Origin: Pseudomonas quercus
Lineage (GTDB): Bacteria > Pseudomonadota > Gammaproteobacteria > Pseudomonadales > Pseudomonadaceae
Direction of reading: 5' to 3'
Assembly (NCBI RefSeq): GCF_012033695.1
Contig: NZ_JAAVJI010000009.1
Span: forward strand, 1 to 64,000
DNA: 64,000 nucleotides
Shown here piece by piece: positions 46,310-54,903 of this stretch (within the stretch, counting starts at the first letter, position 1; each line of letters starts with the position of its first letter). A model generated the notes under the pieces. It was given only the letters and a program-made list of their open reading frames with translations. It was not told the origin of the DNA and did no database searches. The translations under genes were made by a program, and so were the position numbers.

Positions 46310-48748
46310 TCAGGGTGCTTCACGAACCTTGTCGCCGCACCGCAAACTTTCGCAGGTGAACAAGTGAGGGCGTTCGATCAGATAGCCCTGCGCGTAGTCC
46401 ACGCCTATTTCCATCAGCGCCTGCTCGATCAGAGGTGTTTCCACGAACTCGGCAATAGTGCGCTTGCCCATCACATGCCCAATATGGTTGATCACCTCGA
46501 CCATGGCACGGTTGATAGGGTCATCTAGCATGTCTTTGACAAAGCTGCCGTCGATCTTGAGGAAGTCTACCGGCAGGTGCTTAAGGTAAGCGAATGAAGA
46601 CATGCCCGCGCAGAAATCATCCAGCGAGAAGAGGCAACCCAGCGCCTTCAGTTCATTGATGAACCGGATGGCGCTTCCCAGATTGGAAATAGCACTCGTC
46701 TCGGTGATTTCAAAGCAGATCAGATGGGGTGCAATACCATACCGGCGGAACTGCTCACGGAGATAATCCAGGAAATCGTCGTCGCCGATACTGATCCCGG
46801 ACAAATTGATAGCACATACCGCCAGGGAAGTGCCGCCCTCGTCCATCGCCTGGCGAATGACCTTGAATACGTTCTGCACGACCCACCTGTCCAAGGCGGT
46901 CATCAAACCATAACGCTCAGCCGCCGGGATAAAGGTATCGGGAAGGATCAGATGGCCAGCTTCATCCTTGAGGCGCAACAGAATCTCCACATGCCTCGCT
47001 TGCTTAGCGCCATGACGGTCGTTGTTCAGCAAGGCAATTTCCTGGGCGTAAAGGATGAAACCATCTTCTTCGATCGCTAGGCGCAACCGCTGTATCCACG
47101 CCATTTCACCAAAGCGGTTGGACACCTCCGAGTCGTCGGCGTGGTACACCTGAACCCGGTTGCGGCCCTTTTCCTTGGCCATATAGCAAGCCATGTCAGC
47201 TGCGCGCAGCGACAGCTCGAGGGTTGCGGGCAACAGGTTGAGGTGAACCAGGCCAATACTCACGGAGGTCATGAAGGGCCGACCCTTCCATACGAAATGC
47301 AAGCTATGCACGCTTTCACGCAGGTACTCGGCAATGCGCTCGGCGTGCTCGGGAGCGCAATCTTCCAGCAGCACACCGAACTCATCGCCGCCCAGCCGGG
47401 CCAAGGTGTCGGTTTCGCGCAACCCGGCCTGCAACACCGCACAGATATGGCGCAGCAATTCGTCACCTGCAGCGTGGCCGCACGTGTCATTCACAAGCTT
47501 GAACTGGTCCAGGTCCAGGAACATCAACGTATGGCGGCCTTGGCCGTTGCCCATACGGTTCAGTGCCTGCTCCAGGCGCACTTCGAATTCCCGCCGGTTG
47601 GCAAGCCCGGTAAGCGCGTCATGGCTGGCCTGCCATGACAGGTTGGCGATGTACTGTCGCTCCTGGGTCATGTCGTGGAGCACCAGCACCGCACCGCTGA
47701 TGCGCCCATCTGTTTGAATGGGTGCACCTACCAGCGTCACTGAGACCGTGCTGCCGTCCAGCCGCTGAATCAGCTTGGCGTGTTCGCTGCCCCCAGCCAA
47801 TTGGCCGTTCAGGATCCGTTCGATAAGCGTGAAACAATCCTGGTCAACGCCCTCGTCCAGCAGCTTGAACAATGCAGACAACGGTAAACCGGCAGCCTGC
47901 TCAGCCTTCCAATGGGTAAGCTGCTCGGCAGCCGGGTTCATGTAGGCGATGGCCCCGGTCACATCGGTTGCAATCACGCCGTCGCCAATGGACGCCAGCG
48001 TGACCTGCGCCCGCTCCCGTTCAAGCAGCAGCGCCTGCGCCATGTTATGGCGCTGCCTGAGCAATTTGCGGGTGATCCATAAGGCCAGGCCGATCAGCAC
48101 GAACGCCGTGATCAGGTTGGTGGCAATCAGCAGCCGTTGGAGCACGCGGCTGCCTTCCCCCAAGGCGTCACTAAAGGCCTTGGCCGCTGGCGTGACCGCC
48201 TCGTTGACCGCCACGATCTGCTCTTTCCAATGATTCATATCGGCACTGGTGGCCGTTCCGGCCTGCACCGCACTGTGCATCTGTTGAGCGATGCCGTCCA
48301 ACTGGCCAAGGTAGCGATCGCCGATGTTCCATAGCTCGATGGCCTTGGCGAAGTAGGCAATATGACGGAAATTGAGGAACAGCCAAATAATGCCGTCGAA
48401 ATCCTCGGGGTGGTTGCCGCCTTGCGCCAGGTCGCGCCGCGCCAGTTCGACGTCGGGCTCGGGGCGGTCCAGCGCATGGCGCAGCTCGCGGCTACCTTCA
48501 GGTACTAGCATGGCTTCCCGGTACTTCAGGAACACCGCTTCCTGCCGGTTATCGGCATACAGGCTAAGGTAGAAAATCGCGTCTTTCTGGCCCTTGGACC
48601 AGAGGCTTTCGCCTGCCACATAACCACGCACTGCAGAGAGCGCGTAGAGGCTTATGCAACCCAGCAGCGCCAGCAACAGCACCACGGCGATGAACGGCCA
48701 GGCAATGCTGATGAGTCGTGGCGTTTCGGGCGTCCGATTGTGCTTCAT
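46310..48748 (-). CDS. Membrane PAS-GGDEF-EAL c-di-GMP enzyme
   Basis: 812 residues. Two membrane helices (about 13-35 and 180-200) frame a periplasmic sensor. A PAS domain follows (ASIGDGVIATDVTGAIAYMNPAAEQLTHW). The GGDEF domain is intact (LARLGGDEFGVLLEDC). In the EAL domain the signature reads V-E-I-L-L-R, and the loop 6 motif is DDFCAGMSSFAYLK in place of DDFGTGYSS; catalytic glutamates in CFEITETSAI and AEFVET and KIDGSFVKD remain. It resembles RbdA of P. aeruginosa in order of domains. Likely a phosphodiesterase whose GGDEF may be regulatory or active. AAAGGA before 48748 sets the start. Confidence 0.9.
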   Translation of the reverse strand: MKHNRTPETPRLISIAWPFIAVVLLLALLGCISLYALSAVRGYVAGESLWSKGQKDAIFYLSLYADNRQEAVFLKYREAMLVPEGSRELRHALDRPEPDVELARRDLAQGGNHPEDFDGIIWLFLNFRHIAYFAKAIELWNIGDRYLGQLDGIAQQMHSAVQAGTATSADMNHWKEQIVAVNEAVTPAAKAFSDALGEGSRVLQRLLIATNLITAFVLIGLALWITRKLLRQRHNMAQALLLERERAQVTLASIGDGVIATDVTGAIAYMNPAAEQLTHWKAEQAAGLPLSALFKLLDEGVDQDCFTLIERILNGQLAGGSEHAKLIQRLDGSTVSVTLVGAPIQTDGRISGAVLVLHDMTQERQYIANLSWQASHDALTGLANRREFEVRLEQALNRMGNGQGRHTLMFLDLDQFKLVNDTCGHAAGDELLRHICAVLQAGLRETDTLARLGGDEFGVLLEDCAPEHAERIAEYLRESVHSLHFVWKGRPFMTSVSIGLVHLNLLPATLELSLRAADMACYMAKEKGRNRVQVYHADDSEVSNRFGEMAWIQRLRLAIEEDGFILYAQEIALLNNDRHGAKQARHVEILLRLKDEAGHLILPDTFIPAAERYGLMTALDRWVVQNVFKVIRQAMDEGGTSLAVCAINLSGISIGDDDFLDYLREQFRRYGIAPHLICFEITETSAISNLGSAIRFINELKALGCLFSLDDFCAGMSSFAYLKHLPVDFLKIDGSFVKDMLDDPINRAMVEVINHIGHVMGKRTIAEFVETPLIEQALMEIGVDYAQGYLIERPHLFTCESLRCGDKVREAP

Positions 48749-48900
48749 GTCATCCTTTGCGTCGCAGAAGCCGGGACACAAGAAAACGAGGGCCCGGCGC
48801 ACCGTAAGCGGGGTTTGGCCAGTGTTTGCGGGCACTTGGCCATGCACCCTGCTTGCCTATGCCGCAACCGATGCTTCGGGGGTGAAGTGGCATTGAGCGA

Positions 48901-49533
48901 CTATAACGCGGTGGCGCGATCAAGCCAACGTGCCAGCAAGGGCGCCAGTTCTTTCAAGGGCTGATAACCATTGGTGAGTAGAGCAAATTGGCGGTCGTGT
49001 TCGGCCAGTACCGTTGGAAAACCAGAGATACCCAGCGACTGGGACCATTGGAAGTCGCCCTGCGTGGCCTCGGCAGTCGATGCCAGGTCGAATGTTTCAG
49101 CGAAACGTATACGCGACATGCCGGCCGCTTCGGCGATGTCCACCAGGGCCGCTGTGCAGGTTACATCCACGCCGTCCCGGTAGAATGCCTGGGCAACGCC
49201 TTTGGCCATCGCCCAGGCGAGGCGTTCATCGATACGGCGAGCCGCCACCACGGCACGGCAGGCCGGCTCGGTGTCATAGACAAAACCCGCCGGCATGGCC
49301 TCTTCGAACCGAAAAGGCTGGCCTGTGGCTTCGTTTACGCTGTGCCAGTGCTCGAGAATGCGCGCGCGCGTTGCTGGGTCCAGTGGCGTACGGCCCGTAC
49401 GCAGGCCGCCGACTACAAGGTGCACTCCCACCCCTGCCGCTGCCGCCTGGTCGATCAGCCCCTCCATTACAGGTGCGAAACCCCAGCACCATGAACACAG
49501 CGGGTCCATCACGTATACCAGGCGGTTCGACAT
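48901..49533 (-). CDS. DsbA-family thioredoxin-fold oxidoreductase
   Basis: 210 residues without a signal peptide. The active site is DPLCSWCWGFAP (CSWC) at about 12-15, followed by the helical DsbA insertion and the cis-proline region GISGFPTVL. Cytoplasmic DsbA/FrnE-like proteins with CxxC of this type act in disulfide exchange or isomerisation; glutathione-dependent isomerases are relatives. It is followed by trhO upstream on the same strand, with three bases between. Confidence 0.85.
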   Translation of the reverse strand: MSNRLVYVMDPLCSWCWGFAPVMEGLIDQAAAAGVGVHLVVGGLRTGRTPLDPATRARILEHWHSVNEATGQPFRFEEAMPAGFVYDTEPACRAVVAARRIDERLAWAMAKGVAQAFYRDGVDVTCTAALVDIAEAAGMSRIRFAETFDLASTAEATQGDFQWSQSLGISGFPTVLAEHDRQFALLTNGYQPLKELAPLLARWLDRATAL

Positions 49534-49536
49534 GGC

Positions 49537-50475
49537 TCAGGCCTCGGTCGCTTTGCGGTAGTTATGGCCGATAGGGTGTGGTTGGTTGCGGGCCTTGGCC
49601 AGTTCGATCTGCTTCTGCCGGTCGATGGCGCTGCGGCGTGTTTTCTCGCTCAGGCTGTCCCAGCAATACCCGCAGCTGATGCCAGGCGTGTAGTGGGGCG
49701 ATTCCCGGTCTTGGGCGCTGATGGGCATGCGGCAGGCGTGGCACTGATCGTACTCACCTTCGGACAGGTCGTGCCGAACGGTTACCCGGTTGTCGAACAC
49801 AAAGCAGTCGCCTTGCCACTTGGTGTCTTCCTGGGGCACCTCTTCCAGGTATTTAAGGATGCCACCCTTGAGGTGGTACACCTCTTCGAACCCTTCTCCG
49901 AGCATGTAGCTGGAAGCCTTCTCACACCGGATGCCACCGGTGCAGAACATGGCGACTTTCTTATGGCGGGCGGGGTCGAAATTGGCCTTGATGTAGTCCG
50001 GAAACTCACGGAAGGTCTCGGTCTTAGGGTCCATGGCGCCCTCGAAGGTACCGATGGCGACTTCGTAGTCATTACGCGTGTCGATCAGCAACACTTCCGG
50101 ATCGCTGATCAAGGCGTTCCAGTCCTGAGGCTCTACATAGGTGCCAACCTTTTTGTTTGGGTCCACACCGGGCACCCCAAGCGTCACGATCTCTTTCTTG
50201 AGCTTGACCTTGGTACGGTAGAACGGCTGCTCGTCGCAGTAGGATTCCTTGTGGTCCACGTCCACCAGGCGAGGGTCGCTGCGTAGCCAGGCCAGCAAGG
50301 CATCAATGGCGGTACGGGTACCGGACACCGTGCCGTTTATGCCTTCGTTGGCCAGCAACAGGGTGCCTTTGATGTCATTGCTCAATAGCACATCGAGTAG
50401 GGGCTGGCGCAGGTCGATGTAGTCGTTCAGGGTGACGAACTTGTACAACGCCGCCACAACAATAGGGGGAGTCAT
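49537..50475 (-). CDS. trhO: tRNA uridine(34) hydroxylase
   Basis: 312 residues, the YceA/TrhO family that hydroxylates U34 of several tRNAs using oxygen. It has an N-terminal ferredoxin-like part ([16 protein letters not shown]) and a rhodanese domain ending in the catalytic cysteine [16 protein letters not shown]. The C-terminal extension with two C-x-x-C pairs ([23 protein letters not shown]) is as in the longer family members. It probably forms an operon with the DsbA-like gene. Confidence 0.93.
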   Translation of the reverse strand: MTPPIVVAALYKFVTLNDYIDLRQPLLDVLLSNDIKGTLLLANEGINGTVSGTRTAIDALLAWLRSDPRLVDVDHKESYCDEQPFYRTKVKLKKEIVTLGVPGVDPNKKVGTYVEPQDWNALISDPEVLLIDTRNDYEVAIGTFEGAMDPKTETFREFPDYIKANFDPARHKKVAMFCTGGIRCEKASSYMLGEGFEEVYHLKGGILKYLEEVPQEDTKWQGDCFVFDNRVTVRHDLSEGEYDQCHACRMPISAQDRESPHYTPGISCGYCWDSLSEKTRRSAIDRQKQIELAKARNQPHPIGHNYRKATEA

Positions 50476-50593
50476 CTTTGCTTCTCCTGGTGGTCACCCT
50501 CGCAAAGGGCGGACCGGGCGATTGGGAATACGCGCCGTGGTAGACGGCGGCGCGCATTTTAGCAAAGAGAGCAGGCGCTGTGTTGCCTAGGCG

Positions 50594-50887
50594 TCAATGC
50601 CCGCCTGCACACACCGGCGACGCCGGAGCGGCACCGACAGCAGCCCACTCCTCCGGGGTATAGGTGTGAAGGGCCAGCGCATGGAACTGGCCCATCAACT
50701 CGCCCAGCGTGCCATACACCAACTGGTGACGTTTGACGCTGTTCAGGCCCAGAAACCGCTCGCTGACCACCACGGCCTTGTAGTGGGTGTGCTCGCCACG
50801 GCTGTGCATGTGGCTTTCATCTGCCACGCTCAGGTGCTGCGGCTGCAGCAGGCTCAAGGCCTGCTCAATGCGGGTTTGCATGGTCAT
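50594..50887 (-). CDS. bolA: BolA-family protein
   Basis: 97 residues: RIEQALSLLQPQHLSVADESHMHSRGEHTHYKAVVVSERF, with the invariant histidines of the BolA fold, and FHALALHTYTPEEW at the end. BolA proteins pair with monothiol glutaredoxins to handle iron-sulfur clusters and affect envelope shape. Two starts are possible (50887 or 50881). The stop of the DUF2059 gene lies seven bases upstream, so they are coupled. Confidence 0.93.
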   Translation of the reverse strand: MTMQTRIEQALSLLQPQHLSVADESHMHSRGEHTHYKAVVVSERFLGLNSVKRHQLVYGTLGELMGQFHALALHTYTPEEWAAVGAAPASPVCAGGH

Positions 50888-50893
50888 GGACGA

Positions 50894-51424
50894 TCACTTC
50901 TTCTTGGGCGCTTCTTTAGCCGGTTCAGCTGCCTTGGGTGGCGTGACCTCGGCGGTCATGTCGGCCAGCAGCTTGTTCACCGCCGGTACGGCTGGCTCCA
51001 GGTGCTTCTGGCTCAACTCGACCGACTGCTGGGTAACCTTGGGCATGGTGTTCAGCACTTTCTGGCCCAGGGGGCTTTTGTAGAACTTGACCAGGTCCTT
51101 GAGCTCTTGCTCGCTGAAATTGTCGGTATACAGCTTGATCATGTCCGGCTTGACCTGGTTCCAGCCAATGGCTTTGTCCAGCTCTGCATTGGCCTTGGCC
51201 TGGTAGGTTTCCAGCGTGGCTTTCTTGCTTTCCGGGGCACCGGATTGTTCGAAGCGCTGGGCGAACATCTGCTGCACTTGCATGTATACCGGAGTGCCGA
51301 TCTTGTCGGCATGCGCCATCATCAGAAAGGCTTCCGCACTGGCGTTATGGCTGGCGGTATCGGCCATCACCGGCCCGGCGCAGGCCAGAACAGCCGCTGT
51401 GCAAAGGGCGCGAACTCGATTCAT
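50894..51424 (-). CDS. Exported DUF2059-family protein
   Basis: 176 residues with a signal peptide (RVRALCTAAVLACAGPVMA-D). The mature helical domain has FSEQELKDLVKFYKSPLGQKVLNTMP, the hallmark of DUF2059. The tail is rich in Pro, Ala, Lys and Glu (KAAEPAKEAPKKK). A periplasmic or outer-membrane-associated role is likely but not known. It precedes bolA, as in other pseudomonads. Confidence 0.85.
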   Translation of the reverse strand: MNRVRALCTAAVLACAGPVMADTASHNASAEAFLMMAHADKIGTPVYMQVQQMFAQRFEQSGAPESKKATLETYQAKANAELDKAIGWNQVKPDMIKLYTDNFSEQELKDLVKFYKSPLGQKVLNTMPKVTQQSVELSQKHLEPAVPAVNKLLADMTAEVTPPKAAEPAKEAPKKK

Positions 51425-51626
51425 CGATTTTCCTTACTGTGGCAATAGGAGCAACAAGTGGGCAAGCCCATGAACGGACCATTCTGCGCCCAACCCGACC
51501 GGTGGCTCAACCCTCCCTGACGAGTTGCCCTGCCCTGCGCCTGGCCGTTGCCCCATGAAAATCAGGGAACCCCACCTGCCTGGCAGCGCCTAACCTGGCT
51601 ATAGAACCTTCACAAGCGAGCATGAA

Positions 51627-53021
51627 ATGACCCGCATTGAAACCGACAGCATTGGCCAGATCGACGTCCCTGAAAACGCTTACTGGGGTGCCCAGACACA
51701 ACGTTCATTGATCAACTTTGCCATCGGCGACCAGCGCATGCCCTTGCCGGTCGTGCACGCCCTGGCTCTGATCAAGAAAGCCGCGGCCCGTGTGAACAGC
51801 CGTAACGGCGACCTGCCGCCGGACGTTGCACGGTTGATCGAGCAAGCTGCCGATGAAGTGCTGGCTGGCAAGCACGACGGCGAATTCCCCTTGGTGGTGT
51901 GGCAAACCGGCAGCGGCACCCAAAGCAACATGAACGTTAACGAAGTGATCGCCGGCCGCGGCAACGAACTGGCAGGGCAAGGGCGCGGAGGCAAGGCACC
52001 GGTACACCCCAATGACCATGTAAACCGCTCACAAAGCTCTAACGACTGCTTCCCCACTGCCATGCACATCGCGGCAGCCCAGGCTGTACAACATGATTTG
52101 CTGCCGGGCATCGCCGAGCTGTCCGCAGGCCTTGCCGAGCTGTCCGCACGCCACATGCACCTGGTGAAAACGGGCCGCACTCACATGATGGACGCCACCC
52201 CCATCACCTTCGGCCAGGAACTGTCTGCGTTCGTGGCCCAGCTGGACTATGCCCAGCAGGCTGTCCGTGCGGCCATGCCGGCCGTTTATGAACTGGCGCA
52301 AGGGGGTACGGCCGTAGGCACTGGGCTTAACGCCCCCACCGGCTTTGCCGAGGCAGTGGCGGCAGAAATTGCCGCGCTCTCAGGCCTGCCTTTTGTCACG
52401 GCGCCCAACAAGTTTGCGGCCCTTTCAGGCCATGAACCGCTGGTGACATTGGGGGGGGCGCTGAAAACCCTCGCCGTGGCGCTGATGAAGCTGGCCAATG
52501 ACCTGCGCCTGCTGGGTTCCGGGCCCCGGGGCGGCCTGGCCGAGGTTCGCCTGCCGGCCAATGAACCTGGCAGCTCCATCATGCCCGGAAAGGTTAACCC
52601 TACCCAATGTGAAGCGCTGTCGATGCTGGCCTGCCAGGTACTGGGCAACGATGTCACGATCAGCATGGCGGCCAGCCAGGGCCACCTGCAATTGAACGTG
52701 TTTAAACCGGTGATTATCCATAACCTGTTACAATCGATTCGCCTGCTGGCGGACGGCTGCCGCAACTTCAATACCCATTGCGTTGCCGGGCTAGAAGCAG
52801 ACACCGAAAAGATGGCCGAGCACTTGGAGCGCGGCTTGATGCTGGTGACTGCACTCAACCCTCACATCGGTTATGACAAGGCTGCGCAGATTGCCAAGAA
52901 GGCCTATGGTGAGAACCTGACCCTTCGCCAGGCAGCGCTTGACCTTGGCTACTTGACCGATGAGCAGTTCGACCAATGGGTGCGCCCGGAGAACATGTTG
53001 TCTTCCGGAAGCAACGGCTAA
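51627..53021 (+). CDS. fumC: Class II fumarate hydratase
   Basis: Iron-independent fumarase of the TCA cycle, 464 residues. [11 protein letters not shown] at the start, [48 protein letters not shown] and the fumarase/aspartase signature [13 protein letters not shown] are complete. A weak ribosome-binding site (GCGAG) precedes the ATG. Pseudomonads carry two FumC-type genes; which one this is cannot be told from the window. The DUF6316 gene follows after 32 bases. Confidence 0.95.
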   Translation: MTRIETDSIGQIDVPENAYWGAQTQRSLINFAIGDQRMPLPVVHALALIKKAAARVNSRNGDLPPDVARLIEQAADEVLAGKHDGEFPLVVWQTGSGTQSNMNVNEVIAGRGNELAGQGRGGKAPVHPNDHVNRSQSSNDCFPTAMHIAAAQAVQHDLLPGIAELSAGLAELSARHMHLVKTGRTHMMDATPITFGQELSAFVAQLDYAQQAVRAAMPAVYELAQGGTAVGTGLNAPTGFAEAVAAEIAALSGLPFVTAPNKFAALSGHEPLVTLGGALKTLAVALMKLANDLRLLGSGPRGGLAEVRLPANEPGSSIMPGKVNPTQCEALSMLACQVLGNDVTISMAASQGHLQLNVFKPVIIHNLLQSIRLLADGCRNFNTHCVAGLEADTEKMAEHLERGLMLVTALNPHIGYDKAAQIAKKAYGENLTLRQAALDLGYLTDEQFDQWVRPENMLSSGSNG

Positions 53022-53053
53022 CCCTTCGGCTTTCAGTTCGTTCGGAGATTCAC

Positions 53054-53257
53054 ATGTTCAGCAAACGCGCAGAAGAACCTGCCCCCGCTACCCACTTTCG
53101 TAGCGACCGGTTTACGCTGATAAACGGCAGTTTCTTCTTTAGTACGCGAGAAAACACCCTTGAAGGCCCTTTCCCTAATAAGGCCGAAGCTTTCAAGGAG
53201 AGCCTGGTTTATATCGAACGGGCATTGAGCCGTAACCGCAACACTGCCACTGCATAG
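53054..53257 (+). CDS. Small DUF6316-type protein
   Basis: 67 residues, soluble: KRAEEPAPATHFRSDRFTLINGSFFFSTRENTLEGPF then a short helix (NKAEAFKESLVYIERAL). The pattern R-S-D-R-F...G-x-x-F-F-S-T-R-E fits a small family found in Pseudomonas (DUF6316, from memory). Function unknown. GGAG before the ATG at 53054 gives the start; the longer frame at 52976 overlaps fumC. Confidence 0.75.
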   Translation: MFSKRAEEPAPATHFRSDRFTLINGSFFFSTRENTLEGPFPNKAEAFKESLVYIERALSRNRNTATA

Positions 53258-53279
53258 CCCATAGCGGCGAACCGTCTCT

Positions 53280-53297
53280 CCGGCCCCAAAGGGCCGG
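53280..53297. terminator. Hairpin between DUF6316 and pap genes
   Basis: CCGGCCC (53280-53286) and GGGCCGG (53291-53297) pair around CAAA, midway between the convergent DUF6316 and pap genes. No clear U-tract on either strand. Confidence 0.45.
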
Positions 53298-53331
53298 GGA
53301 ACAGGTCGTTGAAGCCAATTAAGCTACGCGC

Positions 53332-54819
53332 TCAATCGTGTTTGCTGAAAGCCTTTTCCAGCGCATCGTTAAGGGTACGCAACACTTTGACGCGCGCCCA
53401 ACGTTTGTCATTGGCCTCTACTAAGGTCCAGGGTGCAATTTCCGTGCTGGTACGGTCCACCATGTCGCCTACAGCTGCTCGGTAGTCGTCCCATTTTTCG
53501 CGGTTGCGCCAATCATCCTCTGTGATTTTGTAGCGCTTGAAAGGGGTCTCTTCCCGCTCATTGAACCGCTCCAGCTGGGTCTGTTTATCAATAGCCAGCC
53601 AGAACTTGACCACCACAATGCCAGCCTCTGTGAGCTGCTGTTCGAAATCATTGATTTCGCTGTAGGCCCGCAACCAATCGACTGGTTCGCAGAAGCCTTC
53701 TACTCGCTCCACCAGCACACGCCCATACCAGGAGCGGTCGAATACCGTGAATTGGCCTTTTGCCGGGATATGCCGCCAGAATCGCCAGAGGTAGGGCTGA
53801 GCCAGTTCCTCTTGAGTAGGGGCCGCGATGGAGACGATGTGGTATTGACGTGGGTCCAGCGCGGCGGCGACCCTTCGGATGGCGCCGCCTTTGCCAGCGG
53901 CGTCGTTGCCTTCGAATACCGCCACCAAGGCATGCCGGCGCATGCGCTTGTCTCGCAGCAAGGTAGCTAGCCGCGCCTGCTCTTGGATCAGCTGCTGGTG
54001 ATAGTCGGCTTTGCTCAGGGCATGAGTCAGGTCCAGGGCATCGAGCACGGTACGTTCATCCAGGCTGCTGCCCAGTGGCGGCGTGGCCTGCTGCACGCCC
54101 CTGGCCGGGGCTTTCAAACGCGCCTGCAGCCCTTCGAGCAGGATGTTGCCAAAGGCCAGGCTACGGTAGTTGCTGTCTTGCCCTTCAATCACATGCCACG
54201 GTGCGTATTCTCGGCTGGTGCGGCGCAGCACCCGCTCTCCGTACCGTACGAAACGGTCATAGGTCTTGGACTGCTGCCAGTCCAACGGGCTGATCCGCCA
54301 GCTGTGGAGGGGATCATCCTTGAGCGTCTTGAGCCGGTGCTTCATCTGGTGCTTGGACAGATGGAACCAGAACTTGAAGATCAGCGCGCCCTCATCGCAC
54401 AGCATTTGTTCCAGCCGCTCGGCTTCACCGATGGCCTGGTCCAGCACGGCATCCTTGAAGCGGCCATGCACACGGCCCTGAATCATCTGGCTGTACCAAT
54501 TACCGAAAAACACCCCTATGCGGCCTTTTGCAGGTAGCTGACGCCAGTACCGCCAGGCAGGCGGGTGGGCCAGTTCTTCGTCGGTCTGTTGGTCAAAGGT
54601 GCGTACTTCGATCAGGCGTGGGTCCATCCACTCGCTCAACAGTTTCACGGTTTCTCCCTTGCCCGCGCCCTCAATGCCGTTAATCAGCACAATTACCGGG
54701 AAACCGCCTTGCTCCTTGAGTTCGTATTGGGCCTGCAGCAGGGCCTGGCGCAGTGCAGGCACAGCCGCCTTGTAAGTATCATCATCGACGGCGTGGCCGA
54801 TTTCAGCGGATTCGAACAT
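53332..54819 (-). CDS. pap: Polyphosphate:AMP phosphotransferase (two-domain PPK2)
   Basis: 495 residues made of two PPK2 domains. Domain 1: Walker A-like GIEGAGKGETVK near residue 50, and the lid with RTFDQQTDEEL. Domain 2: GNDAAGKGGAIRRVA near 305 and RSWYGRVLVERVEGF. It phosphorylates AMP with polyphosphate to form ADP, regenerating nucleotides under stress. The two-domain form is the PAP class (class II PPK2). It is divergent from mnmC with 84 bases between. Confidence 0.93.
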   Translation of the reverse strand: MFESAEIGHAVDDDTYKAAVPALRQALLQAQYELKEQGGFPVIVLINGIEGAGKGETVKLLSEWMDPRLIEVRTFDQQTDEELAHPPAWRYWRQLPAKGRIGVFFGNWYSQMIQGRVHGRFKDAVLDQAIGEAERLEQMLCDEGALIFKFWFHLSKHQMKHRLKTLKDDPLHSWRISPLDWQQSKTYDRFVRYGERVLRRTSREYAPWHVIEGQDSNYRSLAFGNILLEGLQARLKAPARGVQQATPPLGSSLDERTVLDALDLTHALSKADYHQQLIQEQARLATLLRDKRMRRHALVAVFEGNDAAGKGGAIRRVAAALDPRQYHIVSIAAPTQEELAQPYLWRFWRHIPAKGQFTVFDRSWYGRVLVERVEGFCEPVDWLRAYSEINDFEQQLTEAGIVVVKFWLAIDKQTQLERFNEREETPFKRYKITEDDWRNREKWDDYRAAVGDMVDRTSTEIAPWTLVEANDKRWARVKVLRTLNDALEKAFSKHD

Positions 54820-54903
54820 GGGTGGGATTTCCTCCTAGGGCTGCTTATCTGGACACTGGCCTGTGGCAAAATACTGCTTTCCCGACTCTGACGTTCTCAC
54901 CTA

